Shown here piece after piece: positions 10,808-20,629 of a DNA stretch of 64,000 bases. The stretch comes from Atrina japonica. Lineage: Eukaryota > Mollusca > Bivalvia > Pterioida > Pinnidae. Under the pieces are notes generated by a model, which worked only from the letters and a program-made list of their open reading frames with translations, did not search any database and was not told where the DNA came from. Position 1 is the stretch's first letter, and every line of letters starts with the position of its first letter. The position numbers were made by a program, and so were the translations under genes. Location: positions 248,001 to 312,000 of the forward strand of contig BROG01000341.1 in the NCBI GenBank assembly GCA_030159075.1, read 5' to 3'.

Positions 10808-11027
10808 GCTACTAAACAAGTCACATAATCCCTGATACATACTAGATACTGTACGTTTATACCTTAATAACCAACATACAATACACAAACACAAGGTAAT
10901 TTTTCATCAAGTCTAATACCCTACTAAAGAGAGCTTTTGAAATAGTCTGCATTGAATGATGTTTAGCAGGGATATCATATAAGGTATCCTAGACGTCTGT
11001 CACACTGAAAGGAATGACCTCTATATT

Positions 11028-11405
11028 GTTTCATTTTTTTATTTTATATACAGATGTACAAAACGCTATAAAATAATACAGATACTGTTTTCACTGTCTG
11101 AACTTTGATACTCGTTGAAACGACGTAAGTGAACAACTTCATACTTCACAACTTTGTCACATTGTCACTTGTGTTACTTTGTAACTTGTGTCACTTATGT
11201 TACTTTGTCACTTGTGTCACTTGTGTCACTTTGTCACTTGTCTCACTTGTCTCACTTTGTCACTTGTGTTACTTTGAGACTTCATAACTTAGAACGTTGC
11301 ACACGTTGGAAACTTTGAAACATGCTAACGGTACACACTTGACCACTTTGACATACTTTGAGAACGGCACACACACACGTTCATGTTCTATGTATCTCTC
11401 TCCTT
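11028..11405 (-). repeat. Right inverted arm
   Basis: Reverse-complement partner of 8,405-8,758. The GTCACTTGT-type tract is expanded relative to the left arm, which explains the length difference. Confidence 0.85.
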
Positions 11406-11681
11406 TCTCTCTATCTTTCTTAAAGCTGTCATCGCAAATTCTAAACATGTTTTGAATTCGAAAAAAATATAATGCTTTTGAAACACCCCCGATTTATTAT
11501 TCGACAGGCAGACATTTTTGTTAAATTTATCAATATAAATTGGCTCGCAATTCCGCTATAAAAGGCAAGGCCGCAGAACGACCATTATTTCAAACCTGTA
11601 CTCCCAAAGCGAAACAGATGGAAATATGACATTTATCAAAACATACACTTTAATATTTACATAATGACTGTAATTTCCTTC

Positions 11682-13246
11682 ATTACAGTTATACAGAACG
11701 TCGGTTTGTTGTGTCAATAAAACCAGTTAGTCATCACGTGATCTAAGTGTTAACTGCTAGCTGGCGTAGGAATACCTGAATATCTAAGAAACCCTTTCCA
11801 TGACCATATTACGGCAGCGTTTTGTCGGACAAGTATTATCTGAACATATGAATGAATCAATAAAGAATAAAATAACACACATTCATTCAATATTTTTATT
11901 TAAAGTCATTAATTACCACAAAACAAACAAAAATCACTGAAAGAAATCGAAAACACAAAACTAGGCCTGTTTTTCATTTTTTGAACATCATCGGTGTATA
12001 AAAGCAATTGCTCATGAAAAAAATTCTGTGCAGCACGAAGTGCTTTTATACCCCGATGATGTTCAAAAAATGAAAAACAATCCTTATATTTATATACATT
12101 ACCATTTTTCAGTGAAACTAGTAGTCACTGGATACTAAATTCATTCCAGAACACTGACTTTGCAGGGGGCGTTTTCATATGACGTAATGGCTCAACAGCT
12201 GTTTTGACATGAGAAGTAGCAAATACTAAATAAAATAAAGATTCAATTTATTTTGTGTATATCATTTTGAAAGAAACTAGTGAAATGGACAATTTTGAAT
12301 ACTTATTCTCAGATTTAGTTCGCGATTTTTAATATTCGACCATTTAGTAGTGGCGGATTAAATGTGTTGCCGACTGGGCCGTGTGCAAATGGCTGATAGG
12401 ACTACCATGTGCGATTTGGATAGGAACAAATGACCGTTGATACAACAAATTTTCTTTTGAATTCTGATACTTTGTCAGTGGAATATACCACAGAAAATTT
12501 GAGTGTGACTTAATATTCTTTCATGACAACTGGAAGTAGCCATTCTATTTGATATTTTACCAATCGCTGAATCAGCTGGGAAATCCCATGAACTGTGAAG
12601 GGGTGACGATTTCGTAAGTAGACCTATTTCAGTATATAGCCATAGGCTAGCCCACTAGCAAATCCTTCAAATCAATTGCAGATTATGTTGTGAAATAACA
12701 AACTTTTATTGTTCTGTTTAAAAGATAATTATCGACACGTTAGTTATTGAAAATCCATGTAGGCCTATAAATTATAATAGATCCATATATCAATTCAGGC
12801 TTCAGTTTTTACCAGCTGATCATATAGGGTATCCCGTCAATTTACTGAGAAACCTATGAACACTACTTATGCTCGGCATTAACATTACAGGTTGTGAAAA
12901 ACAAGATGGGCATGGTAATTAGCCTAGCAATTAATTAGGATTTGAGGTGAACTAAGAGTCAAATTCACGCGATGCGAGTGACGAATTGTTTCTGACAGGA
13001 ATAGCCTATATGGTGACGGAAAAGCAAGTTGTTTATCAGCGATGCAGGACAAAATTGCACTTATCCTGACTCCCTTTTAATATGTTCAGAGAATACTTGT
13101 CCGACAAATCGATACTGTAATTTGGTCATGGAAAGGGTTTCTTAGATATTCAGGCATTCCTACGCCAGCTAGCGGTTAACACTTAGATCACCTGACCCAC
13201 TGGTTTTATTGATACAACAATACGGTCGTTCTGTATAACTGTAATA
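11682..13246. mobile_element. Non-autonomous DNA transposon with ~163-bp terminal inverted repeats
   Basis: The left end (11,682-11,846, starting ATTACAGTTATACAGAACG) is the inverted counterpart of the right end (about 13,084-13,246), at roughly 85-90% identity. Shared stretches include CTAGCTGGCGTAGGAAT and AAGAAACCCTTTCCATGACC. The 1.2-kb interior has no ORF, so any transposase must act in trans. A hairpin (11,963-12,085) and the segment to about 13,080 reappear, inverted and diverged, at 45,400-46,175. The target duplication is unclear. Confidence 0.75.
11963..12085. repeat. Subterminal hairpin repeat, copy 1
   Basis: Arms TTTTTCATTTTTTGAACATC and its reverse complement GATGTTCAAAAAATGAAAAA enclose about 65 bases that themselves pair partly (TATAAAAGCA / TGCTTTTATA). 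A second copy with the same outer sequence is at 46,049-46,172. Confidence 0.8.
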
Positions 13247-13509
13247 AAGGTATTTAAATATAAATACATGTATGCAGTTACTGTACTTGATTTTAGATTC
13301 TACAACGGAAGCATACACATGGAATGGCTAATTTACCTAAATTTGATTTATTGTTAAATGGAAGACAAGAACAGGCGAGAAGTCAAAGCTCACCAGAGAG
13401 ACCAACGGGGTGATGGATTTAATGGAGACAACTCACTGATTATAGTGATTACTATGGAGTAGACACCCTGAGTGAGCGTAAATGAGGCAAATTTAAAACG
13501 GCCTCGAAT

Positions 13510-15330
13510 GTGTACCAAGTCAAGTTTAAACATTGTTCTAAAGATGGCATACATTTAGTATCAGATGAATTAGATCATATGTACACTTCTATCAAGAACA
13601 AAATACAGTGTGAAGATCGGGATAAGATGCGAGTCAATATACATCATCCATCTTTAAAAAGTGAAGTGTGGGTAGAATGTACGGATGCCAAAGACCTGAA
13701 TGCTGATCTACTCATGGAGAAAATTGTGAAAATACAACAGAGTAATGAAAATTTTAGATTGGAAGATGGGTCTGCGTACAACCTGTAGGCAGCGGGGTGG
13801 AAAACGAAAATATCATCTCAGTTTTGATAAAAAAAAAAAGTCATGCTGAACAAGAAGAGAAGTTTGATACATATCAAGAATAAAGACAAGACCTGTTTAG
13901 CTCGTGCTATTGTAGTTGGTCGTTTTCATTGTCAGACGCCTGGGTTTGGAGATGAAGACAAGTACAAAAACTGGCAACGATACTGGATAAATTTGATTTA
14001 TGGCGATGCAAGTGCACATACTATTCAACGACGAGAAGCTCATGCCTTAATGCAGCAAGCTGGATGTGATCCCCAGCAAGAGAGTGGCCTGAAGAATTGC
14101 AACGTTTTCAGACCGCGTTGTTACCACACTACCGTTTGAAAATATACGAACTGAATACCAATGCAAAACGATTGACATTAAATGTACTGTATAGTGGTGT
14201 AGGATCCGGGGACACCCATTCACGTCCTATACGATGATCACCATTACAACTGAATAGTATCTATGTTTGGACTCTTGGAATGTAATTACTATTGTGATCC
14301 TTGTGATGTGGGTTATGATCATGTAAAAGATCACCGATGCCCTCAGTGTTGCTTTCGATGTTTTGCAGCGTCGCCCTGTGTTCCCGACAACACGATAAAA
14401 CCTATAGAATGTACACATTGTCAGGGAACATTCACATCGTCTCAGTGTTACGAGAATAATTTGAAACCTTATAGTAGAAATACGTCCACGACTCCATGTC
14501 AGCTGATGACTCGATATCCCACTTGTCAATTATGGATGAGTAAGAAGCATTTCACAAAGCACTGCTGTCAAGAAAAGAAGAAAAAATGTCGCCATTGTAA
14601 ACAGATCGTGGATCTAAATCATCGTTGTTTTATACAACAGATCCCTTCTCAGGATGCATCATCTTCACCCCCTTATTACATTTTCTAGGATTTCGAGTGT
14701 ACCCAGGATACCAAAGAACACAAACCTAATCTATGTATTGCTCATCGAGTATGTCCCCTGAGTACATCGGATGACTGGTGTGAGCAGTGTAAAACCATGG
14801 AGGATCATCGTATTACATTCCGAGGTTCCACGACAATCACTGATTTTTTTACTTCTTGACGGCCGTGTATGATGACATACATCAAAGAGAGAAACTTTTA
14901 CATGATGGGCCTATAGCTATTGCCCATAACTTTAAAGGGTACGATGGACAGTTTGTTTACAGCATCTGCTACATCATGCCTGTGAAAAACCTGATGTGAT
15001 CATGAACGGTTCTAAGATTATGTCTATGATGGCAGGAAACATCAGGTTCATATACTATTCAACGACGAGAATAGCTATAGCTATTGTCCATAACTTTAAA
15101 GGGTACGATGGACAGTTTGTTTACAGCATCTGCTACATCATGCCTGTGAAAAACCTGATGTGATCATGAACGGTTCTAAGATTATGTCTATGGTGGCAGG
15201 AAACATCAGGTGCACATACTAATTACACGAGTATAATTTCTTCTTATTTCCTTTAGCTTCGTTACCCAAAGCTTTTGGATTGACTGAAAAATTGTTTGAA
15301 AAGTTGTTTGAAAAAGTTTGCTTTTTTAGT
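13510..15330 (+). pseudogene. Maverick protein-primed DNA polymerase B, broken and truncated
   Basis: Successive fragments carry motifs of the Maverick polymerase. An N-terminal part has KNKDKTCLARAIVVG (from 13,843). A Cys/His-rich part from 14,263 has NYYCDPCDVGY and several CxxC pairs. Exonuclease motif I is DFECTQ at 14,689 with a TAG immediately before it. Exonuclease motif II is HNFKGYDGQF at 14,925 and again at 15,089. A LASLPKAFGLTE segment lies near 15,260. The first three open stretches share one frame but are separated by stops. The palm domain with the catalytic aspartate motifs is missing, so polymerase activity is lost. The motif II region is duplicated. Confidence 0.8.
14912..15220 (+). 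repeat. ~145-bp tandem duplication inside the polymerase remnant
   Basis: Segments 14,912-15,055 and 15,075-15,220 are near-identical and both contain exonuclease motif II. The junction (about 15,052-15,069) carries ATACTATTCAACGACGAGA, which also occurs about 1 kb upstream at 14,028-14,046. The join therefore looks like a template switch and not simple slippage. Confidence 0.85.
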
Positions 15331-15429
15331 ATTAAAACTATGAAACTTTACTTTGGTGATGTTGTTCATATAAAACAGAAGGAGATGACGAGAAGGGGTT
15401 CATTTATACAATTTGATCTCAAGTACACG

Positions 15430-16345
15430 TATCATGGCTACTCTCGATTCTAAAGATCATGGTAGTTTTCACATGACTTTAGCTAGCGATACCAGTTTAA
15501 AGGTCTTTCCTGATAATACCTTAACATAATTCAAAACTCATTTACCTTTCCCATCTTAATAGAACGGTAGGATCGAATGATAATTACACGGATGCCCTGG
15601 TTCCCGTTCACGTTCCTTTTGAATCCCTCGTTACAAAGATCCCCGGGACCCCTCTACGTATCCTAAGAAACGGAAATAAATATCGTCAACATAAACATTT
15701 TACTATAGAATTGATTAAGAAACACGTCTCCCTAGATGATCCCAAGTTTGACCATGTCATCTGTAAAACAGGTGCGAAGTCGGGGATCACTTTTGTTGGG
15801 AGTATTTGGAGACTTAAATTTCGTTCGGGGTTATATGCGTCTCCTGCTGCTTTAATAGAAGAGATGAGAGTCGGGTTTTCTATAGCCTTTCAATATGTCA
15901 TTGATGGTGTAAAAGAACTCTCACAGAAAATCCTATTCAATTCAAGTATGACTCAGCTTTAGATTGATTCATGATTGAGTTTAAGGCCGATCCATCTATT
16001 CCGTTCCCTTTCTAACATGTTTTCCAAGTCTACTAGGTTATAAACTCGGCTTTGAAGCCATTTACATGCATGAGGGTATGGCTAAATGGATCGATGTCAC
16101 ACACATGTAACGGTATCCACCCGATTTAAATATTGGCATGAGTGGTATCTATGACTACAGTAAAATTGCCGACAGTCAAATTGTGGGTTCACAATCGTTG
16201 CCGTTATTATGCGTGGTTCCTTTTTAAACGGGAACCTTATTATTACAATTATGTGGGATTAAATGAAACGTATTTTGATACCATTGAAATACAATTGAGA
16301 GATGGCAAAGTGATTGCCAAACTTCATTTTCGTCGTGTGATTTAA
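15430..16345 (+). pseudogene. Maverick capsid-type (penton/minor capsid-like) protein, decayed
   Basis: Starting near ATG 15,434 the frame encodes FHMTLASDTSLKVFPDNTL, the N-terminal signature of a structural protein common in metazoan Mavericks. Later segments match the same family: GLYASPAALIEEM (about 15,825), SQIVGSQSLPLL (about 16,170) and the C-terminal FDTIEIQLRDGKVIAKLHFR (16,276-16,335). They are spread over different frames with stops between. Assignment to the minor capsid (penton) rather than another virion protein is inferred from family memory and not certain. Purely degenerate here. Confidence 0.6.
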
Positions 16346-16430
16346 TCATAAAATGAAGTGCATCACAGGACTATGGACAGTTGACGACCGACAGTCATCG
16401 TGTCAACATCTTGTATTGGACATCTACCAA

Positions 16431-17051
16431 TATGAAACCTACGAAGATAGAAAATGAAATGACAAAAGACGTGAGAAAAAAAGAGATGAAAAGACCAAAG
16501 GGGTTGAAAGAGGAAAAACAAAGAGAAGAGAATCAGAGAGAATAGAATCAGAGAGAAGAAGAACAGAGAGAAAGAATGACTGAAACGATGGAAAAGACAG
16601 AAGGATAGAGTCAAAACAGAAAGAAGGACAGAGACAGGAAAAGACAGAAGGACAAAGAGATGAAGGAGAAGAACACGGACAGAGAGTGGAAAGAAAGAGG
16701 GGACGTCCACGAAAAGTATCCATAGAGAGAAAAGACAAAGAACAAAAAGAGGAAGGACAGATGGAGGGAGTGAAAAGAACGAGGGGACGACCACGAAAAG
16801 TAGAACACGAAAAAATACCTTATGATATTTTAATGTTTATACGAAAATGGTTAAGCGATTGTCGTCAGTCTCCCATGTACGGTGATACTTTTCATTTACA
16901 ATTAAATATTAATAATGGTAACCGAGCAGGTAGGATGTATCATGTGCATAAAGGACGACGACAACTAGCATGGAATCATTTTGTTCATAGTGTAGACGTA
17001 CCGATGATACAATTTGTGTTTCCGGACAAAAAACGTAAAAAATATGAATGA
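16431..17051 (+). CDS. AT-hook protein with charged low-complexity N-terminus (Maverick-associated, probably partly broken)
   Basis: The open part from ATG 16,686 encodes 121 residues with two AT-hooks, KRGRPRKV and TRGRPRKV, at about residues 4-11 and 33-40. AT-hooks bind the minor groove of AT-rich DNA. The C-terminal 80 residues (MYGDTFHLQLNINNGNRAG, WNHFVHSVD, a KKRKK tail) match no family I recognise. Upstream, from ATG 16,431, a purine-rich Lys/Glu-rich frame is broken by stops but appears to be the same gene's N-terminal region. A DNA-binding role in the element is inference. Confidence 0.5.
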
Positions 17052-17194
17052 TTTTGGTCCGATCTAAAAATAGACTTTATGGACCTTATAAAAAGGGGTG
17101 TGAATCCACATCAGGGACAATTCACTCTCAGACACGATGGAAAGAATATCAAGTATGGATACTTGATTTTCCTCGACTATGGATGCTCGTCAGA

Positions 17195-18694
17195 TGGGCC
17201 AAACATGAAGACGTAGAACCAGACACTTTGTCTGAATGGCTGAAAGACATACGATGGTTGATAAAATCTCGTATTCGAAAACTTAAAGGGACTATGAAAA
17301 CACGTTTTCCCTCTGTATTTAATGATCCAGAAGTAGTAACTGAACTGGATAGATTACATGACCAATATGTACTGGTACCAGCAGACAAAGCCTCAAATAA
17401 TACAGTTTTTATTTGTAAGGCACATTACTATAATTGTTTATTAGAAGAACTTGGGTTTAATACGAATTCTGGAAATCCTACATACACACGTAGCTCACTT
17501 TCAAAGGATGAGATCCTTCAAAATCACGTGTCCGTATTACGCTCATTTGATATACCTACAACGGATACCGATTTCGAGCTACCACATTTATATTGGATAC
17601 CTAAACTTCATAAAACCCCATATAAACAAAGATACATAGCAGGATCCAGCAAATGTTCTACCAAACCTTTATCTGTACTCCTTACCAATATATTGACAGC
17701 CGTTAAGGAGAAACTTCAACAATACTGTACAGTTGCTTATTCCAGAAGTGGATACTGAAAAAATTCTAAACAGCTTTCAGAAAATTTAAAAGCACACAAT
17801 TTTTCTCGAATTCACAGTATCAAAACCTATGACTTCTCTACTCTTTACACTACTATTCCACATGAAAAATTAAAAGAAAGACTTTTCAGCATCATAGACA
17901 ACTGTTTGTTTTCACTAAAAGTGGTACCCGTAAATTTAAATATCTAATGATTGGCTATCAGGATACTTATTTCGTCAAACACCACTCTGATTCTACACAT
18001 AAATATACTGAAGTTGATATAAAAACATGCTGGAATTTCTAATAGACAATATATTTGTAATGTTCGGAGACGTGGTCTTACTGTCGACATTCCTATGGGA
18101 ACCAATTGTGCTCCTTTATTGGCCGACCTGTTCCTTTATTCATACGAAGCTGACTTCATTCAGAAACTGCTGAATCAAAAGAAGAAAAAGTTAGCGGTGT
18201 CCTTTAATTTGACATTTAGATATATCGACGACGTTTTGTCAATTAATATTGACAATTTTCATACATATGTCAATGCGATATATCCCAGCGAACTAGAAAT
18301 TAAAGATACAACAGAATCAAGCACACACGCTTCATACTTAGACATTTTACTTAATATAAACACAGACGGGAAATTAGCAACTAAGCTATACGACAAACGC
18401 GACGTTTTCGGCTTTCCCATCGTAAATTTTCCACATTTAAGTAGTAATACCCCTCAGTCACCCGCATATGGAGTTTATATTTCACAAATGATCCGATATG
18501 CCAGGGCGTGTACAACATATGAAGATTTCATATACAGAGGTAAACTACTCACTGACAAATTATTGACACAGGGATATCGAAAACCGCGTTTAATGTCAAC
18601 GTTCCGCAAATTTTACGGTCGGTATAATAGTCTTGTTTGCGACTACTCTGTTTCACCTAGTGAAATGTTGAGTTGCCTTTTCGTTGGCGGGTGA
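17195..18694 (+). pseudogene. Penelope-like reverse transcriptase, frameshifted
   Basis: The first open part, to 17,758, contains WAKHEDVEPDTL, VLVPADKASNNTVFICK and LYWIPKLHKTPYKQRYIAG, typical of a Penelope-like reverse transcriptase family abundant in molluscs. After a stop, another frame has KTYDFSTLYTTIPHEKLK (RT motif A region, about 17,820). The last part, from 18,095, has IPMGTNCAPLLADLF (motif B-like) and the catalytic RYIDDVLSI (YIDD at 18,221-18,232). At least three frame breaks lie between 17,758 and 18,095. A GIY-YIG endonuclease was not seen. The frame upstream (17,048-17,194) may be Maverick sequence read through into the insertion. Confidence 0.75.
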
Positions 18695-18739
18695 CGTCTG
18701 TACCAAATGTGACGAGGATACACTCCTCACGTGTTTCAT

Positions 18740-18900
18740 TGGACTTAACTGTGGACTCACGGCGGGTGTGACCGGTCGACAGGGGATGCTTACTCCTCCA
18801 TGGCACCTGATCCCACCTCTTGGTTTCCAGAGGTCCGTGTTTGTCCATTTTTACCGGATTTGTGTCCTGGACATTCTATTAATTTATACTTTGGTATCTG
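18740..18900 (+). mobile_element. 3' tail of the Penelope-like element
   Basis: The motif GTGACCGGTCGACAGGGGAT followed by GCTTACTCCTCC, CACCTGATCCCACCTCT and GTCCGTGTTTG is the recurrent 3' end of this retroelement group in bivalve genomes (family recall). Sequence resembling the Maverick resumes by about 18,920. Confidence 0.65.
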
Positions 18901-18924
18901 AATTTTTTTATATCGTCACGGATA

Positions 18925-19390
18925 GTGCTCCCATGAATAGAGACATGATAGAAAGTGTACCACGAACCCATCGGATAGAAGTGGATAGTGTACCGAGAGT
19001 CAACCTCATAGAATGAATAGTGTGCCAAGAGCTAATCTGATAGAAGTGCAAAGGAGTCCACCTACAGAAAGGAGACAGGGTGTGACCACTTTTAAAAATA
19101 AGACCTGACCGTCAGAGGATTATCGTTTTATCAGGAATTAAGAATACCTTTAGCCTTACCTAGGTTTTGTACGTATGAATCCAGGTACCTGACGTTTAAA
19201 GATCATTGACCAAAATATATACCGAGACCTAAACAAACAGATTTAGCCAGAGCAAGATTTGTGTATTAAGGAAACAGTGGCCACGTTCAGTGTTTTTCTT
19301 GTGGAGATGTTTGTTTAAAAGGTTGGGAATGGTCCGATAATGCTTCTACAGAACATCGACGTTGATCTAAAGATTGTGCTTTCACTCAAC
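18925..19390 (+). pseudogene. BIR-domain (inhibitor-of-apoptosis type) pseudogene
   Basis: A repetitive leader (DMIESVPR, IEVDSVPR, NSVPRANLIEV) precedes a BIR domain at about 19,185-19,381. Visible zinc-binding features are QCFSCG, TEHRR and KDC, plus the GWEW stretch characteristic of BIRs. In the BIR frame, stops lie at 19,207 and 19,363, both TGA where BIRs usually have tryptophan, and at 19,267 (TAA). BIR proteins bind caspases or mitotic partners; large DNA viruses of molluscs also carry them. Whether it belonged to the Maverick or is a separate captured piece is unclear. Confidence 0.65.
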
Positions 19391-19555
19391 TGATGATATT
19401 AAAAACAAAACAAAAACAAAAAAAAAACCTGTGTGGAGCCTCCCTTCTTGTGGCAGACAAGTGCCTGACGTGAACGTCTAAATATAGAATAAGAAGAACG
19501 GGTATAAAGTAAAGTGAAGTTTAGGCACCGAACATCATTTGAATCAGTCATCAAC

Positions 19556-20152
19556 ATGAGTTAGCCAGGATTGCCCCAGACGCACCCTAATCATTCGCCT
19601 GCTTGTATATCGTACATAAAAAGGGCTGATGAATTTGATGAAGTTCTCAAAACTTTAGAACAGTTGGATGAAAAACAAGAAAACCATCCTGCCAAGGGAA
19701 TGCTACCTGATGCCTTCCTACCAATATCACATAAAATGAGGGAAGAACTCACGGTTATTACAGCTAGCCTTAAAGAATTGAAGGATAAACTACATCCTGA
19801 AGTCAGAAAATCGTATATGGGTTACGAATATAAGCCTTCCCCACAGACTCATCCTTGTTTCATTTGTGGTGAAATTGGACATTGGTCTCCTAGATGTCCA
19901 AAGAAAACGAATCTTCAACAACATCAGTAAGAGTAGAACCTGAGAACAAAGTAAAAAGTCGATCTCATCAATAGAACTAATGTTATAAATGTCATCAGTC
20001 AGGTCATTGAATGTCCAAAACAGACTTCAACAGGAGCCAAAGGTAAACTCAACTTGATGCTCAAGAAGGGAGGAAAACCAACCAAGAAAGTGAAACGTGC
20101 TGCCTACTTGATTTCTAATGCATTTTATGCCTCTTGGTTGGTTATTAAATAA
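19556..20152 (+). pseudogene. Zinc-knuckle (CCHC) protein, Maverick-associated
   Basis: An ATG at 19,556 is followed by a TAG at codon 3 and then by an open frame of 119 codons. That frame has an acidic helical middle (EVLKTLEQLDEKQE, ELTVITASLKELKDKL) and a CCHC knuckle CFICGEIGHWSPRCP near its end. A second, frame-broken knuckle CYKCHQSGH lies at 19,983-20,009, followed by a basic tail (KKGGKPTKKVKRAAY) ending at 20,152. CCHC knuckles bind nucleic acid. The tandem arrangement recalls Gag nucleocapsid, but no capsid or pol is adjacent, and the position behind the BIR gene suggests an element-encoded protein. Confidence 0.5.
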
Positions 20153-20224
20153 TCAGTCATAGATTATGGTAAGAATAATGTTCAAACTTCGAAGTTAAAT
20201 GAATCGGGACATAAACTGTGACAT

Positions 20225-20395
20225 ATGTCTTGGACGAGATTTACACTGCCCCCTGACAATCTTACCTCAGTTGAGAAAATTCTAAAGTCGTTTTATGGTC
20301 CGCGAGTTTTCACTTTTTACTCAGATGAGTACATTCTTAACTTTTGCGAAAAACAATGTCTAGGAACTTTCCTTGTTTATGGTCTCGGGCCCTGA
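20225..20395 (+). CDS. Hypothetical 56-aa ORF
   Basis: An ATG-initiated short frame encodes MSWTRFTLPPDNLTS...YGPRVFTFYSDEYILNFCEK. It looks protein-like (balanced composition, WTRF and YGPRVF) but matches no family I know. It follows the zinc-knuckle gene on the same strand and may be the truncated 5' end of another Maverick gene. Confidence 0.3.
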   Translation: MSWTRFTLPPDNLTSVEKILKSFYGPRVFTFYSDEYILNFCEKQCLGTFLVYGLGP

Positions 20396-20629
20396 TTCTG
20401 TCCTGAATAGACCTGACTGGGTTTTATGTGCATTTAACAAAAAAATACTTTATAGTATAATTAAGTTGTGATTTTATGAAACTTCAGGATTAGAACTTCA
20501 CATATGACCAAAAATTTGTATGTTTTTTTGTGTTTTTAGAACCACAACTTTAAGAGTGGATATAGTATTTCTTCATCACTCAAGCTGATAACTTAAAATT
20601 AAATTTCTACCTTGAATGTAAGTATTAGA
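20396..20629. other. No gene; AT-rich
   Basis: AT-rich sequence between the last Maverick-like ORF and the hairpin array. Nothing recognised. Confidence 0.5.

Larger units (their letters stand above)
8405..11405. mobile_element. Foldback-like composite with ~360-bp inverted arms
   Basis: The left arm (8,405-8,758) and right arm (11,028-11,405) are inverted copies. Shared stretches include GAGAGATACATAGAACATGA at the outer ends and TATATAAAATAAAAAA near the inner ends. Both arms contain a GTGACACAA-type minisatellite, longer on the right (about 11,140-11,275). The interior holds three ~130-bp related blocks and two minus-strand short-transcript units. No transposase is visible. Target-site duplications were not identified, so mobility is inferred from structure only. 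Confidence 0.6.
13340..20400 (+). mobile_element. Decayed Maverick/Polinton-type element
   Basis: All remnants point the same way. In order: protein-primed DNA polymerase (13,510-15,330), capsid-type gene (15,430-16,345), AT-hook ORF (16,431-17,051), BIR-domain pseudogene (18,925-19,390) and zinc-knuckle gene (19,556-20,152). A Penelope-like element interrupts it at about 17,195-18,900. Retroviral-type integrase, packaging ATPase, protease and double-jelly-roll major capsid were not found, and terminal inverted repeats were not located, so boundaries are approximate. Every reading frame carries stops or shifts; this copy cannot be active. Confidence 0.75.

Noticed and set aside
16363..16808. 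Minus-strand frames of up to 143 codons rich in Phe/Leu/Ser
   Set aside because: Antisense of the purine-rich Lys/Glu tract in the Maverick AT-hook gene.
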